From Xylocopa sonorina (taxonomy: Eukaryota; Arthropoda; Insecta; Hymenoptera; Apidae), in NCBI RefSeq assembly GCF_050948175.1, contig NW_027490527.1, positions 94,042-158,041 of the forward strand: a DNA stretch of 64,000 bases. Direction: 5' to 3'. A model generated the notes under the pieces. It ran no database searches. It was not told where the DNA came from and worked only from the letters and a program-made list of their open reading frames with translations. This document shows positions 26,160 through 39,800 of the stretch, one piece after another. A program made the translations under genes and the position numbers. Numbering within the stretch: the stretch's first letter is position 1; each line of letters begins with the position of its first letter.

Positions 26160-27010
26160 CGACACTTCCTTGCAAGGAAATAGCATTTGCAGATGTCTAC
26201 CTATCGTAGCAATAGTGTTCTAATGCTTCATAAAACGCGATATCGCATCTCATTTCTATGTTTCATGGTAAGATATAATATTCATTGCGAAGTGTTATGC
26301 ATTCCTAGTCTACGATTCAAATAAAAGTAAATGCGACACTTCCTTGCAAGGAAACAGCGTTTGCAGATGTCTACGTATCGTAGCATTAGAGCTCTTATAT
26401 TTCTTAAAACGCGATTTCGCATCTCATTTCTATGTTTCATGGTAAGGTATAATATGATTTGCGAAGTGTTATGTATTCCTCGCCTACACTTCAAGTGAAT
26501 GTAAATGCGAGACTTCCTTGCATGGAAATAGCCTTTGCAGATGTCTACGTATCTTAGCAATAGAGTTCTAATGCTTCTTAAAACGCGATATCGCATCTCA
26601 TTTCTATGTTTCATGGTAAGATATAATATTCATTGCGAAGTGTTATGCATTCCTCGTCTACGATTCAAATGAAAGTAAATGCGATACTTCCTTGCAGGGA
26701 TATAGCGTTTGCCGATATCTACGTATCGAAGCAATAGAGTTCAAATGCTTCTTAAAACGAGATATTGCATCTCATATCTATGTTTCATGATAAGATATAA
26801 TATACATTGCGAAGTGTTATGCATTCCTCGTCTACGATTCAAATGAAAGTAAATGCGACACTTCCTTGCAAGGAAATAGCGTTTGCAGATGTCTACGTAT
26901 CGTAGCAATAGAGTTCTTATGATTCTTAAAACGCGATATCGCATCTCATATCTATGTTTCATGATAAGATATAATATACATTGCGAAGTGTTATGCATTC
27001 CTCGTCTACG
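26160..27010. repeat. Duplicated satellite block, copy 1 (offset 5046)
   Basis: This block matches 31.21-32.06 kb at offset 5046 bp (29 monomers), becoming 5045 after a one-base loss in the second copy. Shared markers are CCTAGTCTACG with AAATAAAAGTAAATG, GCGAGACTTCCTTGCATGG and GGGATATAGCGTTTGCCG. Confidence 0.86.
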
Positions 27011-27029
27011 ATTCAAATGAAAGTAAATG

Positions 27030-27545
27030 CGATACCTCCTTGCAAGGAAATAGCATTTGCAGATGTCTACCTATCGTAGCAATAGTGTTCTAATGCTTCA
27101 TAAAACGCGATATCGCATGTCATTTCTATGTATCGTGGTAAGATATAATATTCATTGCGAAGTGTTATGCATTCCTCGTCTACGATTCAAATGAAAGTAA
27201 ATGCGACACTTCCTTGCAAGGAAACAGCGATTGCAGATGTCTACGTATCGTAGCAATAGAGCTCTTATAATTCTTAAAACGCGATTTCGCATCTCACTTC
27301 TATGTTTCATGGTAAGGTATAATATGATTTGCGAAGTGTTATGTATTCCTCGCCTACACTTCAAGTGAATGTAAATGCGACACTTCCTTGCAAGGAAATA
27401 GCCTTTGCAGATGTCTACGTATCGTAGCAATAGAGTTCTAATGCTTCATAAAACGCGATATCGCATCTCATTTCTATGTTTCATGGTAAGATATAATATG
27501 ATTTGCGAAGTGTTATGTATTCCTCGTCTACACCTCAAATGAATG
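27030..27545. repeat. Duplicated satellite block, copy 1 (offset 5741)
   Basis: This block matches 32.77-33.29 kb at 5741 bp, which is 33 monomers minus the one-base loss near 31683. A shared marker is TATGTATCGTGG (near 27128 and 32869), along with CACTTCTATG and CCTACACTTCAAGTG. Confidence 0.82.
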
Positions 27546-29512
27546 TGAATGCGACACTTCCTCGCAAGGAAATAGCGTTTGCAGATGTCTACGTATCGAA
27601 GCAATAAAGTTGAAATGCTTCTTAAAACGAGATATTGCATCTCATATCTATGTTTCATGATAAGATATAATATTCATTGCGAAGTGTTATGCATTCCTCG
27701 TCTACGATTCAAATGAATGTAAATGCGACACTTCCTTGCTAGGAAATAGCGTCTGCAGATGTTTACGTATCGAAGCAATAGAGTTCAAATGCTTCTTAAA
27801 ACGAGATATTGCATCTCATATCTATGTTTCATGATAAGATATAATATTCATTGCGAAGTGTTATGCATTCCTCGTCTACGATTCAAATGAATGTAAATGC
27901 GACACTTCCTTGCAAGGAAATCGCGTTTGCATATGTCTACGTATCGAAGCAATACTGTTCTAATGCTTCTTAAATCGCGATATCGCATCTCATTTCTATG
28001 TTTCATGGTAAGATATAATATGATTTGCGAAGTATCGCGTATTCCCCGTCTACACTTCAAATGAATGTAAATGCGACACTTCCTTGCAAGGAAATAGCGT
28101 TTGCAGATGTCTACGTATCGTAGCAATAGAGTTCTAATGCTTCTTAAAACGCGATATCGCATCTCATTTCTATGTTTCATGGTAAGATATAATATGATTT
28201 GCGAAGTGTTATGTATTCCTCGTCTACACTTCAAATGAATGTAAATGCGACACTCGCTCGCTAGGAAATAGCGTTTGCAGATGTCTACGTATCGTAGCAA
28301 TAGAGTTCTAATGCTTCTTAAAACGCGATATCGCATCTCATTTCTATGATTCATGGTAAGATATAATATGATTTGCGAAGTGTTATGTATTCCTCGTCTA
28401 CACTTCAAATCAATGTAAATACGACACTTCCTTGCAAGGAAATAGCGTTTGCAGATGTCTACCTATCGTTGCAATAGAGTTCTAATGCTTCTTAAAACGC
28501 GATATCGCATCTCATTTCTATGTTTCATGGTAAGATATAATATTCATTGCGAAGTGTTATGCATTCCTCGTCTACGATTCAAATGAAAGTAAATGCGATA
28601 CCTCCTTGCAAGGAAATAGCATTTGCAGATGTCTACCTATCGTAGCAATAGTGTTCCAATGCTTCATAAAACGCGATATCGCATGTCATTTCTATGTATC
28701 ATGGTAAGATATAATATTCATTGCGAAGTGTTATGCATTCCTCGTCTACGATTCAAATGAAAGTAAATGCGATACCTCCTTGCAAGGAAATAGCATTTGC
28801 AGATGTCTACGTATCGCAACAATAGAGTTCTAATGCTTCATAAAACGCGATATCGCATCTCATTTCTATGTTTCATGGTAAGATATAATATGATTTGCGA
28901 AGTGTTATGTATTCCTCGTCTACACCTCAAATGAATGTAAATGCGACACTTCCTTGCAGGGAAATAGCGTTTGCAGATGTCTACGTATCGAAGCAATAGA
29001 GTTCAAATGCTTCTTAGAACGAGATATTGCATCTCATATCTATGTTTCATGATAAGATATAATATACATTGCGAAGTGTTATGCATTCCTTGTCTACGAT
29101 TCAAATGAAAGTAAATGCGACACTTCCTTGCAAGGAAATAGCGTTTGCAGATGTCTATGTATCGGAGCAATAAAGTTCAAATGCTTCTTAAAAAGAGATA
29201 TTGCATCTCATATCTATGTTTCATGATAAGATATAATATACATTGCGAAGTGTTATGCATTCCTCGTCTACGATTCAAATGAAAGTAAATGCGACACTTC
29301 CTTGCAAGGAAATAGCGTTTGCAGATGTGTACGTATCGTAGCAATAGATTTCTAATGCTTCTTAAAACGCGATATCGCATCTCATTTCTATGATTCATGG
29401 TAAGATATAATATGATTTGCGAAGTGTTATGTTTTCCTCGTCTACACCTCAAATGAATGTAAATGCGACACTTCCTTGCAAGGAAATAGCGATTGCAGAT
29501 GTCTACCTATCG
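27527..29512. repeat. Duplicated satellite block, copy 2 (offset 14727)
   Basis: This is the second copy of the 12.80-14.79 kb block. The first 0.8 kb is present again near 37.1-37.9 kb at a further 9569 bp (55 x 174 minus 1), with GTATCACGTATTACCCG as the matching marker. Confidence 0.86.
28091..28264. repeat. Type A satellite monomer, exemplar
   Basis: This monomer is close to the type A consensus of the array. It has GTTCTAATGC, the intact palindrome GCGATATCGC (28151-28160), CATTTCTATG, CATGGTAAG, ATGATTTGCG, ATGTATTCC and CTACACTTC. CTACGTATCGTAG lies at 28111-28123, and the 14-bp palindrome TTCCTTGCAAGGAA spans the upstream junction at 28080-28093. Its own downstream end is the common CTCGCTCGCTAG variant, which breaks that palindrome. 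Type A leaves the minus-strand 58-codon frame open, because the reverse complement of this part reads TSQIILYLT. Confidence 0.92.
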
Positions 29513-30978
29513 TAGCAATAGTGTTCTAATGCTTCATAAAACGCGATATCGCATGTCATTTCTATGTATCATGGTAAGATATAATATTCACTGCGAAGTG
29601 TTATGCATTCCTCGTCTACGATTCAAATGAAAGTAAATGCGACACTTCCTTGCAAGGAAATAGCGTTTGCAGATGTCTACGTATCGTAGCAATAGAGTTC
29701 TTATGATTCTTAAAACGCGATATCGCATCTCATTTCTATGTTTCATGGTAAGATATAATTTGATTTGAGAAGTGTTATGTATTCCTCGTCTACACTTCAA
29801 ATGAATGTGAATGCGACACTTCCTCGCTAGGAAATAGCGTTTAAAGTTGTCTACGTATCGTAGCAATAGATTTCTAATGCTTCTTAAAACGCGATATCGC
29901 ATCTCATTTCTATGTTTCATGGTAAGATGTAATATGATTTGCGAAGTGTTATGTATTCCTCGTCTACACTTCAAATGAATGTAAATGCGATGCTTCCTTG
30001 CAAAGAAATAGCGTTTGCAATTGTCTACGTATCGAAGCAATAGAGTTCAAATGCTTCTTAAAACGAGATATTGCATCTCATATCTATGTTTCATGATAAG
30101 ATGTAATATTCATTGCGAAGTGCTATGCATTCCTCGCCTACGATTCAAATGAAAGTAAATGCGACACATCCTTGCAAGGAAACAGCGATTGCAGATGTCT
30201 ACGTATCGTAGCAATAGAGCTCTTATAATTCTTAAAACGCGATTTCGCATCTCATTTCTATGTTTCATGGTAAGGTATAATATGATTTGCGAAGTGTTAT
30301 GTATTCCTCGCCTACACCTGAAGTGAATGTAAATGCGACACTTCCTTGCAAGGAAATAGCCTTTGCAGATGTCTGCGTATCGTAGCAATAGAGTTATAAT
30401 GCTTCATAAAACGCGATATCGCATCTCATTTCTATGTTTCATGGTAAGATATAATATGATTTGCGAAGTGTTATGTATTCCTCGTCTACACCTCAAATGA
30501 ATGTAAATGCGACACTTCCTTGCAGGGAAATAGCGTTTGCAGATGTCTACGTATCGAGGCAATAGAGTTCAAATGCTTCTTAAAACGAGATATTGCACCT
30601 CATATCTATGTTTCATGATAAGATATAATATACATTGCGAAGTGTAATGCATTCCTCGTCTACGATTCAAATGAAAGTAAATGCGACACTTCCTTGCAAG
30701 GAAATAGCGTTTGCAGATGTCTACGTATCGAAGCAATAGAGTTCAAATGCTTCTTAAAACGAGATATTGCATCTCATATCTATGTTTCATGATAAGATAT
30801 AATATACATTGCGAAGTGTTATGCATTCCTCGTCTACGATTCAAATGAAAGTAAATGCGACACTTCCTTGCAAGGAAATAGCGTTTGCAGATGTTTACGT
30901 ATCGTAGCAATAGATTTCTAATGCTTCTTAAAACGCGATATCGCATCTCATTTCTATGTTTCATGGTAAGATATAATA
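29498..30978. repeat. Duplicated satellite block, copy 2 (offset 5568)
   Basis: This is the second copy of the 23.93-25.41 kb block. It is followed by loss of one complete monomer (the GCAAGCAAATAGCG monomer near 25.49 kb has no partner here), so the offset drops by 174 bp downstream. Confidence 0.88.
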
Positions 30979-31205
30979 TGATTTGCGAAGTGTTATGTAT
31001 TCCTCGTCTACATTTCAAATCAATGTAAGTACGACACTTCCTTGCAAGGAAATAGCGTTTGCAGATATCTACCTATCGTAGCAATGGTGTTCTAATGCTT
31101 CTTAAAACGCGATATCGCATCTCATTTCTATGTTTCATGGTAAGATATAATATTCATTGCGAAGTGGTATGCATTCCTCGTCTACGATTCAAATGAAAGT
31201 AAATG

Positions 31206-32056
31206 CGATACTTCCTTGCAAGGAAATAGCATTTGCAGATGTCTACCTATCGTAGCAATAGTGTTCTAATGCTTCATAAAACGCGATATCGCATCTCATT
31301 TCTATGTTTCATGGTAAGATATAATATTCATTGCGAAGTGTTATGCATTCCTAGTCTACGATTCAAATAAAAGTAAATGCGACACTTCCTTGCAAGGAAA
31401 CAGCGTTTGCAGATGTCTACGTATCGTAGCAATAGAGCTCTTATATTTCTTAAAACGCGATTTCGCATCTCATTTCTATGTTTCATGGTAAGGTATAATA
31501 TGATTTGCGAAGTGTTATGTATTCCTCGCCTACACTTCAAGTGAATGTAAATGCGAGACTTCCTTGCATGGAAATAGCCTTTGCAGATGTCTACGTATCT
31601 TAGCAATAGAGTTCTAATGCTTCTTAAAACGCGATATCGCATCTCATTTCTATGTTTCATGGTAAGATATAATATTCATTGCGCATGTTATGCATTCCTC
31701 GTCTACGATTCAAATGAAAGTAAATGCGATACTTCCTTGCAGGGATATAGCGTTTGCCGATATCTACATATCGAAGCAATAGAGTTTAAATGCTTCTTAA
31801 AACGAGATATTGCATCTCATATCTATGTTTCATGATAAGATATAATATACATTGCGAAGTGTTATGCATTCCTCGTCTACGATTCAAATGAAAGTAAATG
31901 CGACACTTCCTTGCAAGGAAATAGCGTTTGCAGATGTCTACGTATCGTAGCAATAGAGTTCTTATGATTCTTAAAACGCGATATCGCATCTCATATCTAT
32001 GTTTCATGATAAGATATAATATACATTGCGAAGTGTTATGCATTCCTCGTCTACGA
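31206..32056. repeat. Duplicated satellite block, copy 2 (offset 5046)
   Basis: This is the second copy of the 26.16-27.01 kb block. It contains the one-base loss GCGCATGTTATG near 31683 where the partner has GCGAAGTGTTATG. Confidence 0.86.
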
Positions 32057-32770
32057 TTCAAATGAAAGTAAATGCGATACCTCCTTGCAAGGAAATAGCA
32101 TTTGCAGATGTCTACCTATCGTAGCAATAGTGTTCTAATGCTTCATAAAACGCGATATCGCATGTCATTTCTATGTATCATGGTAAGATATAATATTCAT
32201 TGCGAAGTGATATGCATTCCTCGTCTACGATTCAAATGAAAGTAAATGCGACACTTCCTTGCAAGGAAATAGCGTTTGCAGATATCTACGTATCGAAGCA
32301 ATAGAGTTCAAATGCTTCTTAAAACGAGATATTGCATCTCATATCTATGTTTCATGATGAGATATAATATACATTGCGAAGTGTTATGCATTCCTCGTCT
32401 ACGATTCAAATGAAAGTAAATGCGACACTTCCTTGCAAGGAAATAGCGTTTGCAGATGTTTACGTATCGTAGCAATAGATTTCTAATGCTTCTTAAAACG
32501 CGATATCGCATCTCATTTCTATGTTTCATGGTAAGATATAATATGATTTGCGAAGTGTTATGTATTCCTCGTCTACACATCAAACGAATGTAAATGCGAC
32601 ACTTCCTTGCAAGCAAATAGCGTTTGCAGATGTCTACGTATCGAAGCAATAGAGTTTTAATGCTTCTTAAAACGCGATATCGCATCTCATTTCTATGTTT
32701 CATGGTAAGATGTAATATGATTTGCGAAGTGTTATGTATTCCTCGTCTACATTTCAAATGAAAGTAAATG

Positions 32771-33286
32771 CGAGACCTCCTTGCAAGGAAATAGCATTTG
32801 CAGATGTCTACCTATCGTAGCAATAGTGTTCTAATGCTTCATAAAACGCGATATCGCATGTCATTTCTATGTATCGTGGTAAGATATAATATTCATTGCG
32901 AAGTGTTATGCATTCCTCGTCTACGATTCAAATGAAAGTAAATGCGACACTTCCTTGCAAGGAAACAGCGATTGCAGATGTCTACGTATCGTAGCAATAG
33001 AGCTCTTATAATTCTTAAAACGCGATTTCGCATCTCACTTCTATGTTTCATGGTAAGGTATAATATGATTTGCGAAGTGTTATGTATTCCTCGCCTACAC
33101 TTCAAGTGAATGTAAATGCGACACTTCCTTGCAAGGAAATAGCCTTTGCAGATGTCTACGTATCGTAGCAATAGAGTTCTAATGCTTCATAAAACGCGAT
33201 ATCGCACCTCATTTCTATGTTTCATGGTAAGATATAATATGATTTGCGAAGTGTTATGTATTCCTCGTCTACACCTCAAATGAATG
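32771..33286. repeat. Duplicated satellite block, copy 2 (offset 5741)
   Basis: This is the second copy of the 27.03-27.55 kb block. A further relative lies at 33.96-34.5 kb, so this short segment was copied more than once. Confidence 0.8.
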
Positions 33287-33309
33287 TAAATGCGACACTT
33301 CCTTGCAGG

Positions 33310-33831
33310 GAAATAGCGTTTGCAGATGTCTACGTATCGAAGCAATAGAGTTCAAATGCTTCTTAAAACGAGATATTGCATCTCATATCTATGTTTCATG
33401 ATAAGATATAATATACATTGCGAAGTGTTATGCATTCCTCGTCTACGATTCAAATGAAAGTAAATGCGGCACTTCCTTGCAAGGAAATAGCGTTTGCAGA
33501 TGTCTACGTTTCGAAGCAATAGAGTTCAAATGCTTCTTAAAACGAGATATTGCATCTCATATCTATGTTTCATGATAAGATATAATATACATTGCGAAGT
33601 GTTATGCATTCCTCGTCTACGATTCAAATGAAAGTAAATGCGGCACTTCCTTGCAAGGAAATAGCGTTTGCAGATGTCTACGTTTCGAAGCAATAGAGTT
33701 CAAATGCTTCTTAAAACGAGATATTGCATCTCATATCTATGTTTCATGATAAGATATAATATACATTGCTATGTGTTATGCATTCCTCGTCTACGACTCA
33801 AATGAAAGTAAATGCGACACTTCCTTGCAAG
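33310..33831. repeat. Three consecutive, nearly identical type B2 monomers
   Basis: Monomers start at 33310, 33484 and 33658. The first two end in AAATGCGGCAC, and the second and third carry GTCTACGTTTCGAAGC, both rare. Adjacent copies this similar are unusual here, where neighbours normally differ at many sites. A fresh single-monomer duplication is the simplest explanation. One more monomer with both variants lies near 34.69 kb. Confidence 0.85.
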
Positions 33832-36800
33832 GAAATAGCGATTGCAGATGTGTACGTATCGTAGCAATAGATTTCTAATGCTTCTTAAAACGCGATATCG
33901 CATCTCATTTCTATGTTTCATGGTAAGATATAATATTCATTGCGAAGTGTTATGCATTCCTCGTCTACGTTTCAAATGAAAGTAAATGCGAGACCTCCTT
34001 GCAAGGAAATAGCATTTGCAGATGTCTACCTATCGTAGCAATAGTGTTCTAATGCTTCATAAAACGCGATATCGCATGTCATTTCTGTGTATCATAGTAA
34101 GATATAATATTCATTGCGAAGTGTTATGCATTCCTCGTCTACGATTCAAATGAAAGTAAATGCGACACTTCCTTGCAAGGAAACAGCGATTGCAGATGTC
34201 TACGTATCGTAGCAATAGAGCTCTTATAATTCTTAAAACGCGATTTCGCATCTCATTTCTATGTTTCATGGTAAGGTATAATATGATTTGCGAAGTGTTA
34301 TGTATTCCTCGCCTACACTTCAAGTGAATGTAAATGCGACACTTCCTTGCAAGGAAATAGCCTTTGCAGATGTCTACGTATCGTAGCAATAGAGTTCTAA
34401 TGCTTCATAAAACGCGATATCGCATCTAATTTCTATGTTTCATGGTAAGATATAATATGATTTGCGAAGTGTTATGTATTCCTCGTCTACACCTCAAATG
34501 AATGTAAATGCGACTCTTCCTTGCAGGGAAATGGCGTTTGCAGATGTCTACGTATCGAAGCAATAGAGTTCAAATGCTCCTTAAAACGAGATATTGCATC
34601 TCATATCTATGTTTCATGATAAGATATAAAATACATTGCGAAGTGTTATGCATTCCTCGTCTACGATTCAAATGAAAGTAAATGCGGCACTTCCTTGCAA
34701 GGAAATAGCGTTTGCAGATGTCTACGTTTCGAAGCAATAGAGTTCAAATGCTTCTTAAAACGAGATATTGCATCTCATATCTATGTTTCATGATAAGATA
34801 TAATATACATTGCCAAGTGTTATGCATTCCTCGTCTACGATTCAAATGAAAGTAAATGCGACACTTCCTTGCAAGGAAATAGAGTTTGCAGATGTGTACG
34901 TATCGTAGCAATAGATTTCTAATGCTTCTTAAAACGCGATATCGCATCTCATTTCTATGTTTCATGGTAAGATATAATATGATTTGCGAAGTGTTATGTA
35001 TTCCTCGCCTAAACTTCAAATGAATGTAAATACGACACTTCCTTGCAAGGAAATAGCGTTTGCAAATATCTGCCTATCGTAGCAATAGTATTCTAATGCT
35101 TCTTAAAACGCGATATCGCATCTCACTTCTATGTTTCATGGTAAGATATAATATTCATTGCGAAGTGTTATGCATTCCTCGTCTACGATTCAAATGAAAG
35201 TAAATGCGATACCTCCTTGCAAGGAAATAGCATTTGCAGATGTCTACCTATCGTAGCAATAGTGTTCTAATGCTTCATAAAAGGCGATATCGCATGTCAT
35301 TTCTATGTATCATGGTAAGATATAATATTCATTGCGAAGTGTTATGTTTTCCTCGTCTACACCTCAAATGAATGTAAATGCGACACTTCCTTGCAAGGAA
35401 ATAGCGTTTGCAGATGTCTACGTATCGAAGCAATAGAGTTCTAATGCTTCTTAAAACGCGATATCGCATCTCATTCCTATGTTTCGTGGTAAGATGTAAT
35501 ATTCATTGCGAAGTGTTATGCATTCCTCGTCTACGATTCAAATGAAAGTTAATGCGACACTTCCTTGCAAGGAAACAGCGTTTGCAGATGTCTACGTATC
35601 GAAGCAACAGAGTTCAAATGCTTCTTAAAACGAGATATTGCATCTCATATCTATGTTTCATGATAAGATATAGTATTCATTGCGAAGTGTTATGCATTCC
35701 TCGTCTACGATTCAAATGAATGTAAATGCGACACTTCCTTGTAAGGAAATAGCGCCTGCAGATGTCTACGTATCGTAGCAATGGATTTCTGGTGCTTCTT
35801 AGAACGCGATATCGCATATCATTTCTATGTTTCATGGTAAGATATAATATGATTTGCGAAGTGTCATGTATTCCTCGTCTACACTTCAAATGAATGTAAA
35901 TGCGACACTTCCTTGCAGGGAAATAGCGTTTGCAGATGTCTACGTATCGAAGCAATAGAGTTCAAATGCTTCTTAAAACGAGATATTGCATCTCATGTCT
36001 ATGTTTCATGATAAGATATAATATACATTGCGAAGTGTTATGCATTCCTCGTCTACGACTCAAATGAAAGTAAATGCGACACTTCCTTGCAAGGAAATAG
36101 CGTTTGCAGATGTGTACGTGTCGTAGCAATAGATTTCTAATGCTTCTTAAAACACGATATCGCATCTCATTTCTATGTTTCATGGTAAGATATAATATGA
36201 TTTGCGTAGTGTTATGTATTCCTCGTCTACACTTCAAATGAATGTAAATGCGACACATCCTTGCAAGGAAATAGCTTTTGCAGATGTCTACGTATCGAAG
36301 CAATAGTGTTCTAATGCTTCATAAAACGCGATATCGCATCTCATTTCTATGTTTCATGGTAAGATATAATATTCATTGCGAAGTGTTATGCATTCCTAGT
36401 ATACGATTCAAATAAAAGTAAATGCGACACTTCCTTGCAAGGAAACAGCGTTTGCGGATGTCTACGTATCGTAGCAATAGAGCTCTTATAATTCTTAAAA
36501 CGCGATTTCGCATCTCATTTCTATGTTTCATGGTAAGGTATAATATGATTTGCGAAGTGTTATGTATTCCTCGCCTACACTTCAAGTGAATGTAAATGCG
36601 ACACTTCCATGCTGGGAAATAGCGTCTGCAGATGTCTAGGTATCGTAGCAATAGAGTTCTAATGCTTCTTAAAACGCGATATCGCATCTCATTTCTATGA
36701 TTCATGGTAAGATATAATATGATTTGCGAAGTGTTATGTATTCTTCGTCTACACTTCAAATCAATGTAAATACGACACTTCCTTGCAAGGAAATAGCGTT

Positions 36801-39800
36801 TGCAGATGTCTACCTATCGTAGCAATAGAGTTCTAGTGCTTCTTAAAACGCGATATCGCATCTCATTTCTATGTTTCATGGTAAGATATAATATTCATTG
36901 CGAAGTGTTATGCATTCCTCGTCTACGATTCAAATGAAAGTAAATGCGATACCTCCTTGCAAGGAAATAGCATTTGCAGATGTCTACCTATCGTAGCACT
37001 AGTGTTCTAATGCTTCATAAAAGGCGATATCGCATGTCATTTCTATGTATCATGGTAAGATATAATATTCATTGCGAAGTGTTATGTTTTCCTCGTCTAC
37101 ACCTCAAATGAATGTAAATGCGACACTTCCTTGCAAGGAAATAGCGTTTGCAGATGTCTACGTATCGAAGCAATAAAGTTGAAATGCTTCTTAAAACGAG
37201 ATATTGCATCTCATATCTATGTTTCATGATAAGATATAATATTCATTGCGAAGTGTCATGCATTCCTCGTCTACGATTCAAATGAATGTAAATGCGACAC
37301 TTCCTTGCTAGGAAATAGCGTCTGCAGATGTTTACGTTTCGAAGCAATAGAGTTCAAATGCTTCTTAAAACGAGATATTGCATCTCATATCTATGTTTCA
37401 TGATAAGATATAATATTCATTGCGAAGTGTTATGCATTCCTCGTCTACGATTCAAATGAATGTAAATGCGACACTTCCTAGCAAGGAAATCGCGTTTGCA
37501 GATGTCTACGTATCGAAGCAATAGTGTTCTAAAGCTTCTTAAATCGCGATATCGCATCTCATTTCTATGTTTCATGGTAAGATATAATATGATTTGCGAA
37601 GTATCACGTATTACCCGTCTACACTTCAAATGAATGTAAATGCGACACTTCCTTGCAAGGAAATAGCGTTTGCAGATGTCTACGTATCGTAGCAATAGAG
37701 TTCTAATGCTTCTTAAAACGCGATATCGCATCTCATTTCTATGTTTCATGGTAAGATATAATATGATTTGCGAAGTGTTATGTATTCCTCGTCTACACTT
37801 CAAATGAATGTAAATGCGACACTCGCTCGCTAGGAAATAGCGTTTGCAGATGTCTACGTATCGTAGCAATAGAGTTCTAATGCTTCTTAAAACGCGATAT
37901 CGCACCTCATTTCTATGTTTCATGGTAAGATATAACATGATTTGCGAAGTGTTATGTATACCTCGTCCACACTTCAAATGAATGTGAATGCGATACTTCC
38001 TCGCTAGGAAATAGCGTTTGCAGATGTCTACGTATCGTAGCAATAGATTTCTAATGCTTCCTAAAACGGCGATATCGCATCTCATTTCTATGTTTCATGG
38101 TAAGATATAATATGATTTGCGAAGTGTTATGTATTCCTCGTCTACACTTCAAATGAATGTAAATGCGACACTTCCTTGCAAGGAAATAGCAATTGCAGAT
38201 GTCTACCTATCGTAGCATTAGAGTTCAAATGCTTCTTAAAACGAGATACTGCATCTCATATCTATGTTTCATGATAAGATATAATATTCATTGCGAAGTG
38301 TTATGCATTCCTCGCCTACGATTCAAATGAATGTAAATGCGACACTTCCTTGCAAGGATATAGCGTTTGCAGATGTCTACGTATCGTAGCAATAGAGTTC
38401 TTATGATTCTTAAAACGCGATATCGCATCTCATTTCTATGTTTCATGGTAAGGTATAATATGATTTGCGAAGTGTTATGTATTCCTCGTCTACACTTCAA
38501 ATGTATGTGAATGCGACACTTCCTCGCTAGGAAATAGCGTCTGCAGATGTCTAGGTATCGTAGTAATACATTTCTAATGCTTCTTAAAAGGAGATATTGC
38601 ATCTCATATCTATGTTTCATGATAAGATATAATATACATTGCGACGTGTTATGCATTCCTCGTCCACGATTCAAATGAAAGTAAATGCGACACTTCCTTG
38701 CAAGGAAATAGCGTTTACAGATGTCTACGTATCGTAGCAATAGGGTTCTAATGCTTCTTAAAACGCGATATCGCATCTCATTTCTATGTTTCATGGTAAG
38801 ATATAATATGATTTGCGAAGTGTTATGTACTCCTCGTCTACACTTCAAATGAATGTAAATGCGACACTCGCTCGCTAGGAAATAGCGTTTGCAGATGTCT
38901 ACGTATCGTAGCAATAGAGTTCTAATGCTTCTTAGAACGCGATATCGCATCTCCTTTCTATGTTTCATGGTAAGATATAATATGATTTGCGAAGTGTTAT
39001 GTATTCCTCGTCTACACTTCAAATGAATGTAAATGCGACACTTCCTTGCAAGGAAATAGCGTTTGCAGATGTCTACGTATCGAAGCAATAGAGTTCAAAT
39101 GCTTCTTAAAACGCGATATCGCATCTCATTTCTATGTTTCATGGTAAGATATAAGATGATTTGCTAAGTGTCATGTATTCCTCGTCTACACTTCAAATGA
39201 ATGTAAATGCGACACTTCGTTGTTAGGAAATAGCGTCTGCAGATGTCTGGGTATCGTAGCAATAGAGTTCTAATGCTTCTTAAAACGCGATATCGCATCT
39301 CATTTCTACGTTTCATGGTAAGATGTAATATGATTTGCGAAGTGTTATGCATTCCTCATCTACGATTCAAATGAATGTAAATGCGACACTTCCTTGCAAG
39401 GAAATAGCGTTTGCAGATGTCTACGTATCGAAGCAATAGTGTTCAAATGCTTCTTAAAACGAGATATTGCATCACATATCTATGCTTCATGATAAGATAT
39501 AATATTCATTGCGAAGTGTTATGTATTCCTCGCCTACGGTTCAAATGAATGTAAATGCGACACTTCCTTGCAAGGAAATAGCGTTTGCAGATGTCTACGT
39601 TACGTAGCAATAGCTTTCTAATGCTTCTTAAAACGCGATATCGCATCTCATTTCTATGTTTCATGGTAAGATATAAGATGATTTGCTAAGTGTCATGTAT
39701 TCCTCTTCTACACTTCAAATGAATGTAAATGCGACACTTCCTTGCTAGGAAATAGCGTCTGCAGATGTCTGGGTATCGTAGCAATAGAGTTCTAATGCTT

